A program made the translations under genes and the position numbers. A stretch of 64,000 bases of DNA, from positions 1 to 64,000 of the forward strand of contig JAVTVY010020286.1 of NCBI GenBank assembly GCA_036873755.1, written 5' to 3'. Below the pieces are notes generated by a model that was not told the origin of the DNA, made no database searches, and worked only from the letters and a program-made list of their open reading frames with translations. This stretch comes from Hanleya hanleyi (Eukaryota > Mollusca > Polyplacophora > Lepidopleurida > Hanleyidae). Positions 11,176 through 21,795 of this stretch are shown here, one piece after another. Each line of letters opens with the position of its first letter. Position 1 is the stretch's first letter.

Positions 11176-12455
11176 CCAAAATGAAGGTCAACGTCAGAGG
11201 TCAAAGGTCACTGGCCTAAAAAACGGGAAATCACTGAAGTGTTCGTGTCCGGTCTATATCTGTGAACGTTTTCTATCCACAGTTGCAATTTTTTGTGAGT
11301 GGATACGCTAGCTGGAGATGATGTGTCGCGTACAGAAATTGAGGTCGCGGCCAGAGGTCAAAGGTCACTGTTGCCTAAAATCAGGAAATCATGAATTATT
11401 GACAGTTTTCTATCTATAGTTCTAATTTTTGATGAGTGGATGCCCTAGGGGAAAAAGATATGTTGCATACCAAATGTAGGTCGAGGTCAGAGGTCAAAGG
11501 TCAGTGTGACCGAAAAATCAGGAATTCATTACAAATTTCTAATTTTTTATGAGTGGATTCATTAGGGGGAAATGAAGTGTCGCATAACAAAATATAGGTC
11601 AAGGTCGAAGGTCAAAGGTCACGGTATCCCCCAAATCAGGAAATTATTAAAAATAACATTTCTTTGTGTCAGTAGATACATTAGGGGGACATGATGTGTC
11701 ACATATCAAAATGTAGGTCAAGGCCAAAGGTCAAGGTCACTGTGACCCCAAAATCATGAAATTGTTAAAAATCATGATTTTTTTAGTCCATTGAGAAATT
11801 ACGGGTACCAAAATTTAGACCCGGGTCAGTAGTCAAGATCACTGTGACCCCAGAATCAAGGTCAAAACTCCGTGCGACCTAAAAATCAGGAAAGCATTAA
11901 AAATTACCAATTCTTTGTGAGTGAATTCAATAGGGGGATATGAAGTGTTGCATACCAAAAATTAGATCACGGTCAAAGGTCACTGTGACCCCCAAATCAG
12001 AAAATTTTAAAAACAACATTTCTTTTGTGGCAGTAGATACATTTGGGGGACACGATGTGTCACATACCAAAATGTAGGTCAAGGTCAAAGGTCAAGGTCA
12101 CTGACCCCAAAATCTTGAAATTGTTAAAAATCATGTTTTTTTGTGTCCATTGAGAAATTACGGGGAGACAGTTTATCATGTACCAAAATTTAGGTCAAGG
12201 TCAATGTCACTGTGACTCCAGAATCAAGAAATCTTTGAAAATTACTTTTTTTGTGTCTGGATACATTAGGAGGACATGATGTGTCACGTATCAAAATGTA
12301 GGTCAAGGCCGAAAGTCAAGGTCACTGTGACCCCCAAAATCATGAAATTCATAAAAGTCATAATTTTTTTTGTGTCCATTGATACATTGAGGGAAGACAA
12401 TGTGTCATGTACCAATATTTAGGTCAAGGTCAAAGGTCAAGGTCACTGTGACACC
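11176..12455 (+). repeat. Array of nuclear-receptor half-site modules (family 1 core)
   Basis: Roughly ten modules each carry two to four AGGTCA half-sites, arranged as DR0 (AGGTCAAGGTCA), DR1 (AGGTCAAAGGTCA) and the palindrome GGTCACTGTGACC. Similar arrays lie at 6,830-7,130, 13,290-13,800 and 22,050-23,420. The sequence shows exact matches to vertebrate-type direct repeats and the estrogen-response-element palindrome. Binding is not shown. Confidence 0.75.
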
Positions 12456-14563
12456 AAAATCAGGAAATCATTAAAAGTCCCATTTTCCTATGCCTGTCGA
12501 AGATGAGGTCATGTAATGCAATGTTGATGTTGGCTGCGTTCTGTCCATTCATCCATTAACATTTGTTGTCCGTGCGATAACTCGAGTTTCAAGGTATGGA
12601 TTGGTACCAAACTTTGAGTATACCTTACTCGCATGGCAAAGAGGAGCCATACATCAATTTGTCAAAGGTCAAGGTCACAGTCCCCCAAAACTGAATGAAG
12701 TTTAGCTGACTATATGTGTTGGGTTGGAATATTCAGAGTTCTCTTCCCTACATATATATGGCATTTGTCTTGTGGAGTTTGAAACAGCTACATTTAGTTA
12801 AACTGTTGTGAAATAAAAACCATACATTTACTAATTTAATGGGGAGAGGGGTCCTTTATGAACTTCACACCTGTTTATTAACTCAAGAACAAAGGTTTAC
12901 TTCATCAGTTTCTTCTTCCTTCATTAAAAATTTTCTCGTTTGAAAGAAATCCATTTGCAGGAAAACTACTATTTTCTTGTGGTTGACTATTGTCGATTTC
13001 AGTGTGGGATATGTGAGCTCTCGGCTCTTGCTCCAAGGTCAACTAGTTACATGTACCAAGAGTTAAGCTCATTTTAGTGTATCATTCAATATAAGCTGTG
13101 ATATATGTTATATTCTCAGAAGCACAAAATTGTAGACCTTTCTCTGGATTGCTAGCTAGCAATTGGAATCAAGGCTATTAAACAAACTTGAAATTTAGAC
13201 CAATGTAATTCCAGATATACGGGCGTATATTAAGCCCCTTGGGCTCTTGTTTGCGAGTGGATTCAGTAGGGGGAAATGAAGTGTCACATACCAAAAATTA
13301 GGTCAAGGTCAAAGGTCACTGTGACCCCAAAATCAGAAAATTATTGAAAATAACATTTTTTTGTGTCAGTAGATACATTAGGGGGACACGATGTGTCACA
13401 TACCAAAATGTAGGTCAAGGTCAAAGGTCAAGGTCACTGTGACCCCAAACTCGTGAAATTGTTAAAAATCATGATTTTTGGTGTCCATTGAGAAATTACG
13501 GGGAGACGGTTTGTCATGTACCAAAATTCAGGTCAAGGTCAATAGTCAAGCTCACTGTGACTCCAGAATCAAGAAATCTTTGAAAATTACTTTTTTTTGT
13601 GTCAGTAGATACATTAGGGGGACATGTGTAAATGTACCAAACTGTAGGTCAAGGCCGAACGTTAAGGCCACTGTGATCCCCAAAATCATGAAATTCATAA
13701 AAATCATGATTTTTTTGTGTTCATCGATACATTGAGGGAAGATGATGTGTCGTGTACCAAAATTTAGGTCAAGGTCAAAGGTCAAGGTCACTGTGACTGG
13801 AAAATCAGAAAATCATTAAAAGTCACGTTTTCATATGCCTGTTGAAAACGAGGTCATGTAATGCGATGTTGTGTTCTGTCCATTCATCCATTAACATTTG
13901 TTGTCCATGCGATATCTCTAGTTTGAATGTATGGATTGGTACCAAACTTTGAGTATACCTTACTCGCATGGCAAAGAGGAGCCATGCATCAATTTGTCAA
14001 AGGTCAATGTCACAATTCCCCAAAACTTAATCAAGTTTAGGTGATTATATGTATATGTGTTAGGTTGGAATATTTAGAGTTTTCTCCCCTACATGTATAT
14101 GACATTTGTCCTGTGGAGTTGTCTCCTGTGTTTGAAACAGTTACATTTAGTTAAATTCTTGTGAGATAAAAACCATACATTTATGGAGTTTATTAACTCA
14201 AAAACAAAGGTTTACTTCATCACAGTCTTCTTCCTTCATGAAAATTTTTCTCGTCTGAAAGAAATCCATTTACAGGAAAACTACTATTTTCTTGTGTTTG
14301 ACTATTGTCAATTTCAGTGTGGGATATGTGAGCTCTCGGCTTTTGCTCCAAGGTCAACTAGTTACCAAGAGTTAGCTCATTTTAGTTTATCATTCAATAT
14401 AAGATGTGATATATGTTACATTCTCAGAAGCACATAATTGTAGACCTTTCTCTGGATTGCTAGCTACCAATTGGAATCAAGGCTATTAAACAACCTTGAA
14501 ATTTTGACCAATGTAATTCCAGATATACGGGCGTATATTGAAGCCCCTTGGGCTCTTGTTAAG

Positions 14564-14720
14564 AGTTATGACCCTTTGTTTATCAGACTCCAGTGAATGG
14601 GATATATTTATTTGTCCAGGCTGGATCTCAGTCCATAACCGATTTGGACTGGGGAAAATGGCTATATATATGTTATTCTACATTCCAAAGCAGACCACAT
14701 AGGTCCTGAAGTATGAAATT
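14564..14720 (+). mobile_element. Family 3 element, right remnant
   Basis: AAGAGTTATGACCCTTTG and GTCCAGGCTGGATCTCAG repeat phrases seen at 6,510-6,735 in the left part of family 3. The nested family 1 cluster lies between them. The far boundary is not defined. Confidence 0.5.
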
Positions 14721-16339
14721 GCCCCAAAAAGAGTGAATTGGTTGCAAAATTCAAAGTTCACTGATCGCTTCATAATTTCTCCACAATATACTCCCAAGGA
14801 ATGTAGGTCTCTTAACCAGGTCACATTTTCGGATTTGGCGAAAACCCCGGCAACCATCTTGCATCAAAACATTGTATTATCACTTGTTGGTCGATACTTG
14901 GAATATGTATTATGTGAGGCATGGTAAAAAAAGTGACCGAAACAAAATTTTTATAGTTATCCAAATTAGGCCTCCACCGACCAATACAGAACAGAACAAT
15001 GGCGGGCAGTATCAGATTAAAGCGGAAGGGGGGGGACAGTCTCTGTTTTTAATCTTCTGTTAAACTTCTATATGCCCATAAAAACCTTTTGTAAACCACC
15101 ATTCCTGACGAATTACAGGAATGAATATATGTTGAAATATGATCTATGAAATGCTCTCACTAAGACCATTCAAATATGAATCTTTGTTTCTCAAAATCCG
15201 CTGCATGCTTCAAAACATGGCCGCATGTTTCTATTTTATTGGTGAAAATCCAGCCAAGGTTGCAACAACAACAACGTTTTTGTTCAGTCTTAGAACTTCA
15301 GAGAACATCTACTTATAGCTTTAAACAACCTGTTATGTGGTCAAATACTATTTGGAGCGCATATCCCTTATTGATATCTTTTAATGGACGGTAGTGAGTA
15401 ATTTTGTTGAGATTTTTTAACAGGAAATGTTGCTTACGAAATTAGCACATGATCTGGCAGGGGAGGTAATTGTTTTTTTTTTCAAACCACAGAATAGGGT
15501 TATCGCCCCTGTTTATAAAATTGTTTTTTTTTTATTCCAATGAGAACAAGATATTTTGCTCTGGCAATAAGTGAACCAAATTTATTATAAATACTTTCAT
15601 CAAATAATAAAGTTATTTCTTTTATTACATGATCATCTGTTATTCGGACCTGAAGTATAAATATATTAATAAGTTTATTAATTCTCCATACAATTTTCTT
15701 CCAATTATATTTTTTTTACCATTGCTGGTTACTGTTAAGGGGCCTTCAAATGCTCAAAAATAAAATTAACTGCTGTGATATTCAACAGATTTCCATGCAG
15801 AAGAAAGACAAATGATAATCTACTTTATAGAGATATACATCCATACTATATTATCCATATGTGTAGAAGAAAAAATCGTGATAAAAAATAGTCCTCAGGT
15901 ATTGCGTTTCCTCCATACCAAAAGAAGTAAATTAAAAATAAAATAAAAACCCTCATGCCTCATGAAGATTTCAACAATCTCCTTCTTGAGAAACAAACTT
16001 TCATATTTGAATGGCCTAATATTTTCCTAGTCACCCTCCTTCTGTGTTATGCCAATTTGTTCAGTGGATCCAAATTCTTTTGCTACCTGTCAGCCCTGAA
16101 AAGACTGCTGAATCACTTGATTGGGCCACTTCAAGAGAGCAACTTCCATGCATGCACACACCTTTTCCACTGTTGCTGAGTTTTGCACATCTTTTATGCA
16201 AAGTTACCTCCCTTAACTTGTGAACTGGTAAAGTAGGATCACAATAAGAGTGCAAAAGGATTGCTACAATAAAAGTATGAACCTGTGGTTCCTGAAAAAA
16301 AAAGGGTGTTGTTAATTTGTAAATCTTGGGGTTGACCTG
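14721..16339. other. NUP153 intron, nothing coding recognised
   Basis: This is AT-rich intron with poly-T runs near 15,473 and 15,524. CAGGGG at 15,459 and CGCCCCTG at about 15,505 are in inverted orientation but lack a matching flanking duplication, so I do not call an element. Confidence 0.5.
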
Positions 16340-16581
16340 GTATGTTGTCGTTCACACATTAGGTCATGGTAAGAATAGGCTTCAGCCCCTCAGACAGTTT
16401 GTTGTAACAGGCGACTAACTGGGGCACCCGTGAGGTTCCCGGGTGTCAAAAGGGGTTCCCGGGTGTCAAAAGGAATAGGACCCTACCCGTGGAATTCCCG
16501 GGTGTCAAAAGGAATAGGACTCAAATGTTGTGGTATGACTGAAATTTTGTTGAAAGTGATGTTAAATCATATTCACTCAAA
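16340..16581 (+). mobile_element. Molluscan SINE remnant with internal CCCGGGTGTCAAAAGG repeats
   Basis: TAAGAATAGGCTTCAG, TGTAACAGGCGACTAACTGG and a 3' part reading TATGACTGAAATTTTGTTGAA...TTCACTCA match the layout of a SINE common in gastropods, whose tail is repeated ACTC. Three copies of GTTCCCGGGTGTCAAAAGG-like units sit in the middle. It is degenerate and its 5' end is uncertain. Confidence 0.5.
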
Positions 16582-16672
16582 GTGTGTCTGAAGATATACT
16601 TGTGATTATATCTTCTTCGATTGACATGAAATGTTTCCCAGTCATCATTATTTGGTAATTTCTTGATTTCAG

Positions 16673-16771
16673 CTGAACCCCCAAAGGCTGGGAATGGATC
16701 CAATGACCTGTTTAAGTTTGGACAACAACCTGCTACTTCCATCACTCCATCTACAGCTCCCCTCGGAACAG
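16673..16771 (+). CDS. NUP153: Nup153 FG-domain exon (99 nt)
   Basis: The acceptor is TTGATTTCAG and the donor GTATGA is at 16,772; phase 1 on both sides. It encodes EPPKAGNGSNDLFKFGQQPA and STAPLGT, with a single FKFG motif. It is separated from the next exon by only 224 bp. Confidence 0.85.
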
Positions 16772-16995
16772 GTATGATATATCTTAGATTTAAGTAACCC
16801 ATGACATTTTATTACTTCCATTATTTCGGTGTAGATTCTGTTTGCTATTTATCAATGAAAACCTGCCTTTCCCCAAAAATAGGAATATATGGGTATAAGA
16901 CTTACCTGATGAATTTTAAACATCATGATATTGATATTGAGCTCTTTTCAGCTCCAGTCAAGGGAAGTAAAATATGTTGTATCTGTGTGTTGTAG

Positions 16996-17556
16996 GGGGA
17001 TTTGGCAGTATTACATCTGGTACCAGTGTCTTTGGTGGTGCCGGTACCTCGGCTGCATTTGGCAATACTTCTACAGGGAACTCTGCATTTGGTGGTTTGC
17101 CAACTCCCACTTTTGGAACCCAGAATACAGCCTCATTTGGTTCAAATGCCACTCCAGCCCCATTTGGTAGTACGCCTGCTTCTAGCACGGTTCCCTTTGG
17201 GGTAAACACAGCTGCCAACCCAGCTACAACCTCGACTTCATCTTTGTTTGGTAATAACAAAGCCAGTGGTTTTGGTAGCACAGCCCCGGCTGGTAATGCC
17301 TTTGGTGGGAATGGCAGTTTTGGTGGAACAGCAGGGAACAACTTTGGTTCTGCTGTCACGGGAAGTTTTGGGAGCACTGCTGGAAGTGGGTTTGGTTCAT
17401 TTGGATCGACCACTGGTAGCAGTTTTGGTAGCCAGGCCAGTACTGGGACAGCCCCAGCATTTGGAGGAACCACCAGCTTTGGTAGTTCTGCAGGGACACC
17501 ATTTGGCTCAACACCTGTAGCTGTAACTGCCCCTAACAACACCACGGCCAGTTCAG
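16996..17556 (+). CDS. NUP153: Nup153 main FG-repeat exon
   Basis: This is the largest exon in the window: 561 nt, phase 1 in and out, acceptor TGTTGTAG, donor GTAATT. About 187 residues contain 20 FG dipeptides of the xFG type (AFG, SFG, PFG, GFG, LFG) in Gly/Ser/Thr/Asn-rich spacers with almost no charge. This is the cohesive, receptor-binding composition of FG nucleoporins. The weaker GTAATT donor means intron retention would add about 33 residues before a stop at 17,655-17,657. Confidence 0.92.
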
Positions 17557-18122
17557 GTAATTGCAGTGTTTCCATGGTTACAGACGCATTTCTCAAAGAG
17601 GCTCCAACAATTCAGTCACAGAAAATGAAATTTCCTGACCAGAAATTAATGGAGTAATGTGTAAATTTGTTGGAATGTGATATGCACATAATGGTGAACA
17701 AAACCAGTATTGTGGGAACAGTATCCTCTCAGTCTCTCCTACATTCATGACTGGGTTGATCACTGTTGATGATTAGGCTGATGGGAAGTTCATTCCAAGT
17801 TCTGGGGAGTTTAGTTTAGTATTAACTGAAGACTTTTTTTGTGTCTCCTGTTGATCTCATCATAACATTTTAGCCCATTTATGTGATTTTATACATAATA
17901 TGTTCAGTTTCCAAAAAGCACTATTTTTTCTTGTTTTCTTGTTTGTGAATGATTATGAATTATGGTATTGGTACAACCTATTCTGAACTAATGTATTCTT
18001 TAGCTCCTGATTAATTATGTGCTATTTTGTTCATAAATTGCATCGATAAATTTTGAAGGTATGCCATTTAAACTTGATGGGTTGTGTGACTATGTTGTTA
18101 CATATCAAGGGATTTCTTCCAG
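17557..18122. other. NUP153 intron, nothing recognised
   Basis: This is AT-rich intron sequence without recognisable repeats or exons. Confidence 0.6.
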
Positions 18123-18214
18123 GTGGTTTCAACTTCAGTGCCACACCAAGTTTTAACTTTGTCAGTGCCGCACCTGCAGCGAATACGGGGATCTTCCAAT
18201 TTGGAGCGAAGGCT
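18123..18214 (+). CDS. NUP153: Nup153 FG-domain exon (92 nt)
   Basis: The acceptor is TTCTTCCAG and the donor is a perfect GTAAGT at 18,215; phase 1 in, phase 0 out. It encodes GFNFSATPSFNFVSAA and IFQFGAKA. The GFNFSATP phrase recurs in the next exon, indicating duplication of a module within the C-terminal part. Confidence 0.87.
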
Positions 18215-18458
18215 GTAAGTACAAATTCCATTTGCCTCTTCCCAATACTGTAGAAAATGTTCATTAAATACTCATAAAGTTTGATGAAGACTAAATGCCT
18301 GTGAAAATAAAATTATGGTTAGATTCTAAAAGTTAAAGTGCTACAGAATATTCAAAAACCTAAGAAATAATGGATGAAAATTATGTTTTACAGTTGTTGT
18401 ACGACCTATTTCATGGAACGGTATGACTTTACCAGATGAATCATCAGTGAAATTTATT

Positions 18459-20310
18459 ATGTCTCCCCCAACTATGTTGGGGGGAGACATCTAGTGTTTG
18501 TGCTGTCTGGATGGATGGATGGATGTCTGTCTGGATGGATGGATGTCCGTCCCCTTGCCTTGTCTGCAAGATATCTTGAGAACTACTGGATGGAATTTCA
18601 CCAAATTTGGATGGAAGCTTCATTGGGATAGCCCCCTCATTTGGTTAGATTTTGGTTTGTGTGCATGCATTCATCCATGTCCGGTGTCCGTCCGTCCATC
18701 CATCTACTTGTCATGTATATACAGGCCTTGTCTTCAAGATATCTTGAGAACTACTGGACGGAATTTCACCCAACTTGGATGGAAGCTTCAGGGGAATAGC
18801 CCCCTCATTTGATTAGGCTTTGGTGTGTGTGCGTGCATTCACCCGTGTCCGGTGTCCGTCCGTCCATCTACTTGTACATGTATATACAGGCCTTGTCTGC
18901 AAGATATCTTGAGAACTACTGGACGGAATTTCACCAAACTTGGATGGAAGATTCATTGGGATAGCCCCCTCATTTGATTAGGTTTTGGTGTGTGTGCATG
19001 CGTTCATCCGTGTCCGGTGTCCGTCCGTCCATCTACTTGTACATGTATATACAGGGCTTGTCTGCAAGATATCTTGAGAACTACTGGACGGAATTTCACC
19101 AAACTTGGATGGAAGATTCATTGGGATAGCCCCCTCATTTGGTCAGGTTTTGTTGTATGTGTGCATGCATTCATCCGTGTCCGTCCGTTCATCTACTTAT
19201 ACATGTATATACAGGCCTTGTCTGCAAGATATCTGGAGAACTACTTGACGGAAGTTCACCAAACTTGGATGGAAGCTTTATTGGGATAGCCCTCTCATCT
19301 GTTAGGTTTTGGTTTGTGTGTGCGTTCGTCCTTGTTCAGTGTCCGTCCGTCCATCTAATTGTTCATGTATATACAGACCTTGTCTGCAAGATATCTGGAG
19401 AACTACTTGACGGAATTTCACCAAACTTGGATGGAAGCTTCATTGGGATAGCCCCTCGTCTGAGTAGGTTTTGATTGTGTGTGTGTGAGCGTTCGTTCGT
19501 GTCCATCCGTCCACCCATCTACTTGTACATGTATATACAAGCCTTGTCTGCAAGATATCTGGAGAACTACCCCACGGAATTTCGCCAAACTTGGGTGGAA
19601 GCTTCATTGCAATGGGCTCATCTGATTAGGTTTCGGTATGCATGCATGCATTCGTCTGGGTATGTTGTCTGTCTGCCTGTCCATCTACTTACACATGTAT
19701 AGACAGGCCTTGTCTGTAAGATATCTGGAGAACTACTGGACAGAATTTCCCCGAACTTGGATGGAAGCTTCATCGTGATGGCCTCTGGTGAACTTCACCA
19801 GACTTGGATGGAATCTTTATTGGAATGGCCTCCCCATCTTATTATGTTTTGGTGTGCGCGCGTGTTTGGTGTTCAGCCGTCTGTCTACTTGTACATGTAT
19901 AGACAAGCCTTGTCTGTAAAATATCTGAAGAACTACTGGATGGAATTTCCCCGAGCTTGGATGGCAGCTTCATCATGATGGCCGCCTCATCTGATTAGGT
20001 TTTGGTTTGTTTGCGTGCATCCATCTGTTTCTGATGTCCAGCTTTGTTGCATGTATGAACAAGACTACTCTTGTCTACAAGATATGTGGAGAACTACTGG
20101 ATGAAATTTCATCAAACTTGGATGGAAGCTTCATTGAAATGGCCTTGATCTAATTAGGTTTTGATGTGAGCTAGTGCTTGCGTGGGTCCATGCAAAATGT
20201 GCTTATCTGTCTTTCCAATTTTTGTTCACTCCATATCTTGGAAACTACTGAAGGCAGATGCATGAAACTTCTATATGGTACAGCATGTATACTATAGGTG
20301 TGGCTCTTGT
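18459..20310 (+). mobile_element. Family 2 tandem-repeat element (Helentron/HINE-like)
   Basis: It starts with a hairpin, GTCTCCCCCAAC-TAT-GTTGGGGGGAGAC, then (GGAT)n. About ten core units of 160-170 bp follow, marked by GATATCTTGAGAACTACTGG, TTTCACCAAACTTGGATGGA and GTCCGTCCGTCCATCTACTTG. It ends TATAGGTGTGGCTCTTGT, sharing GGCTCTTGT with the family 1 terminus. Units become more diverged towards the 3' end. The open frames across the array are by-products of the repeats. Confidence 0.75.
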
Positions 20311-20977
20311 ATGTTTTGCATCTTTCCTATAATGTGATCAGTTTCGAAATAGTTGATGCTTCACAATTACATGTATTTCACATTGGTTGTCGCTGTAGAT
20401 GTCGGCAATCCACTCATTGCTATATAAATCCCGATTCCTCACTGGGTTACTGCAACAATGAAAATCGCCTCTTTGTAATTAATATAGCTTTGTTTAGGAT
20501 ACTTATTGCTACATTCATTTTATAGCACTTTCCCTTAAATTATGTGTCCTCTCAAGGCAAGGTGGGAGGTTGGAGGAGACGTATGTTTTCTTAAAAAAAC
20601 AACCAGCATAGGCTTCATGCCGGAGCGGCAACTCACGGGTCAAAGCGGAACCTCTAGTTAAAACCTCCGTTTGTTCTGTTATTATTTTCATACTGACATA
20701 TTATATCTGCATAACCATGGGCAGAAGGATACTTTCCCCTGGACAGACAAGCAAATGATTCCATATTCTGAAAGACAAACGAGAAAATTATCCGTCTGAT
20801 TTCACAAGATACAAAATCCTGATGCATGATTCTGTTAAAAAACTTTTTTCCAAGTGGTCCAAGTTATATATAATGAGCAATGTTTTGGTTCAGAGTGTAG
20901 TATTAAATGGTCAAATTCACATGTTTGGGTACTGCTTTTCTTCATACATTGTTTCACATTTGTTTACATTTTAACAG
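20311..20977. other. NUP153 intron, nothing recognised
   Basis: I see no exon, RNA gene or clear repeat between the family 2 element and the next exon. Confidence 0.6.
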
Positions 20978-21159
20978 GATGCGGGCCCGTCAGTGGCAGC
21001 AACCCCAGTCCAGCAGCCCGCACAGCCCCAGATCACACAGACCCCCAGCTTTGGTATGCCCCAGCCAGGCCAGCAGTCTACGCCAGGTTTCAACTTCTCT
21101 GCCACACCCTCTATCAACTTTGGGGCAGCACCCGCCCCTGCCGGAGCTTTCACATTCAA
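20978..21159 (+). CDS. NUP153: Nup153 FG-domain exon (182 nt)
   Basis: The acceptor is TTTTAACAG and the donor GTGAGA is at 21,160; phase 0 in, phase 2 out. It is Gln/Pro-rich (VQQPAQPQITQTPSFGMPQP), then carries a second GFNFSATPSINFGAAPAP module and ends in GAFTF. The base composition is C-richer than in other exons. Confidence 0.87.
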
Positions 21160-21474
21160 GTGAGATAATTGTTATATTTAGTAAACCAAAGAATTCAGTT
21201 GAAGATGCAAATATTTACTGTTTTCTGTTGTTTCTCTCATAGTGGTTGAAATGAACAAATAAAGATGTAATCAGCCTAAAATGCATTATTTTTTAAGTGG
21301 AGATTATTCATCCATATTATGATCTCTTTTAAATTTTATTATGGAACCCATAGCTTTAGCTGCGGAAATCTCAATATAGGGATCTACATGATGTCTGTGT
21401 GCCTGTTCGAAAAAGGTGTTGAATTTTTTGGACTTGAAATTTATTTCTTGTCCACAGCTTTTCGGCCTCACCCT

Positions 21475-21789
21475 ATGTGCCCTTAACTAAGCCCCCTCCC
21501 CAGTCTCGCACCATGTTTTCTGAACTAAGCTGCACTTATTCAACCTATCCACTACCCTCAGGAACATGTCCCCAGGCCCGGGGCACCAAGCCTCAGCCTC
21601 TATCTCCTAAACTAATCCTCGCCCGACCCCCTACCCTATATATTCCTGGAGCTTACACCATGCTGCACTTGTTTGACCCATTCACTACCCTCGGGAACAT
21701 GTCCCCACCCCCGGGCACCCGGTTCCATCTCCTAAACTAAGATGCGGCCGACCCCATATCCTCATATTCTGAGAGCTTACATCCTGCTA
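21475..21789. repeat. C-rich ~130-bp minisatellite, left half
   Basis: Diverged tandem units contain CCTAAACTAA, GGGCACC and TTCAACCCATCCACTACCCTC. The same array continues at 24,519-24,860; the family 5 transposon split it. Confidence 0.65.
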
Positions 21790-21795
21790 CTCTTA

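Larger units (their letters stand above)
7157..13250 (+). mobile_element. Family 1 element, inner full-length copy, itself interrupted
   Basis: It begins with the hairpin CGGCCGCCAAAAGGCGGACG, then (GTCC)n, then NR-half-site modules, and ends with the GCCCCTTGGGCTCTTGT terminus. It sits between T residues inside the outer family 1 copy, consistent with the T|T insertion preference described for Helentrons. It is interrupted at about 7,260 by family 4 and resumes at about 11,115 in register (CAGTTTT / CTATTTACAG). The copy at 21,893-24,175 shows the intact arrangement (~2.3 kb). No coding capacity is seen. Confidence 0.7.
6743..14563 (+). mobile_element. Family 1 element, outer copy (Helentron/HINE-like), interrupted
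   Basis: Its core is made of ~100-130-bp modules, each with a GTGTCRCATACCAAAAT phrase, a run of AGGTCA half-sites, GTGACCCCAAAATCAGGAAA and ATTAAAAAT. The left part (6,743-7,156) stops at a T-run and resumes at about 13,251 in register (the GAGTGGATTCA phrase follows), so the intervening 6.1 kb is a later insertion. It ends at about 14,563 with GAAGCCCCTTGGGCTCTTGTT, a short hairpin followed by CTCTTGTT. The true 5' end is missing at the junction with family 3. Confidence 0.65.

Noticed and set aside
15459..15510. Small CAGGGG...CCCCTG transposon
   Set aside because: Inverted ends are only six bases and the flanks show no duplication.
16958..17596. 212-codon frame on the minus strand, Pro/Val/Leu-rich
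   Set aside because: Exact antisense of the main Nup153 FG exon, explained by its GGN/TTT codon pattern.
18498..19978. Several 70-110-codon frames in the family 2 array
   Set aside because: They read through non-coding tandem units in whichever frame lacks stops; peptides simply repeat with the DNA unit and shift frame between units.
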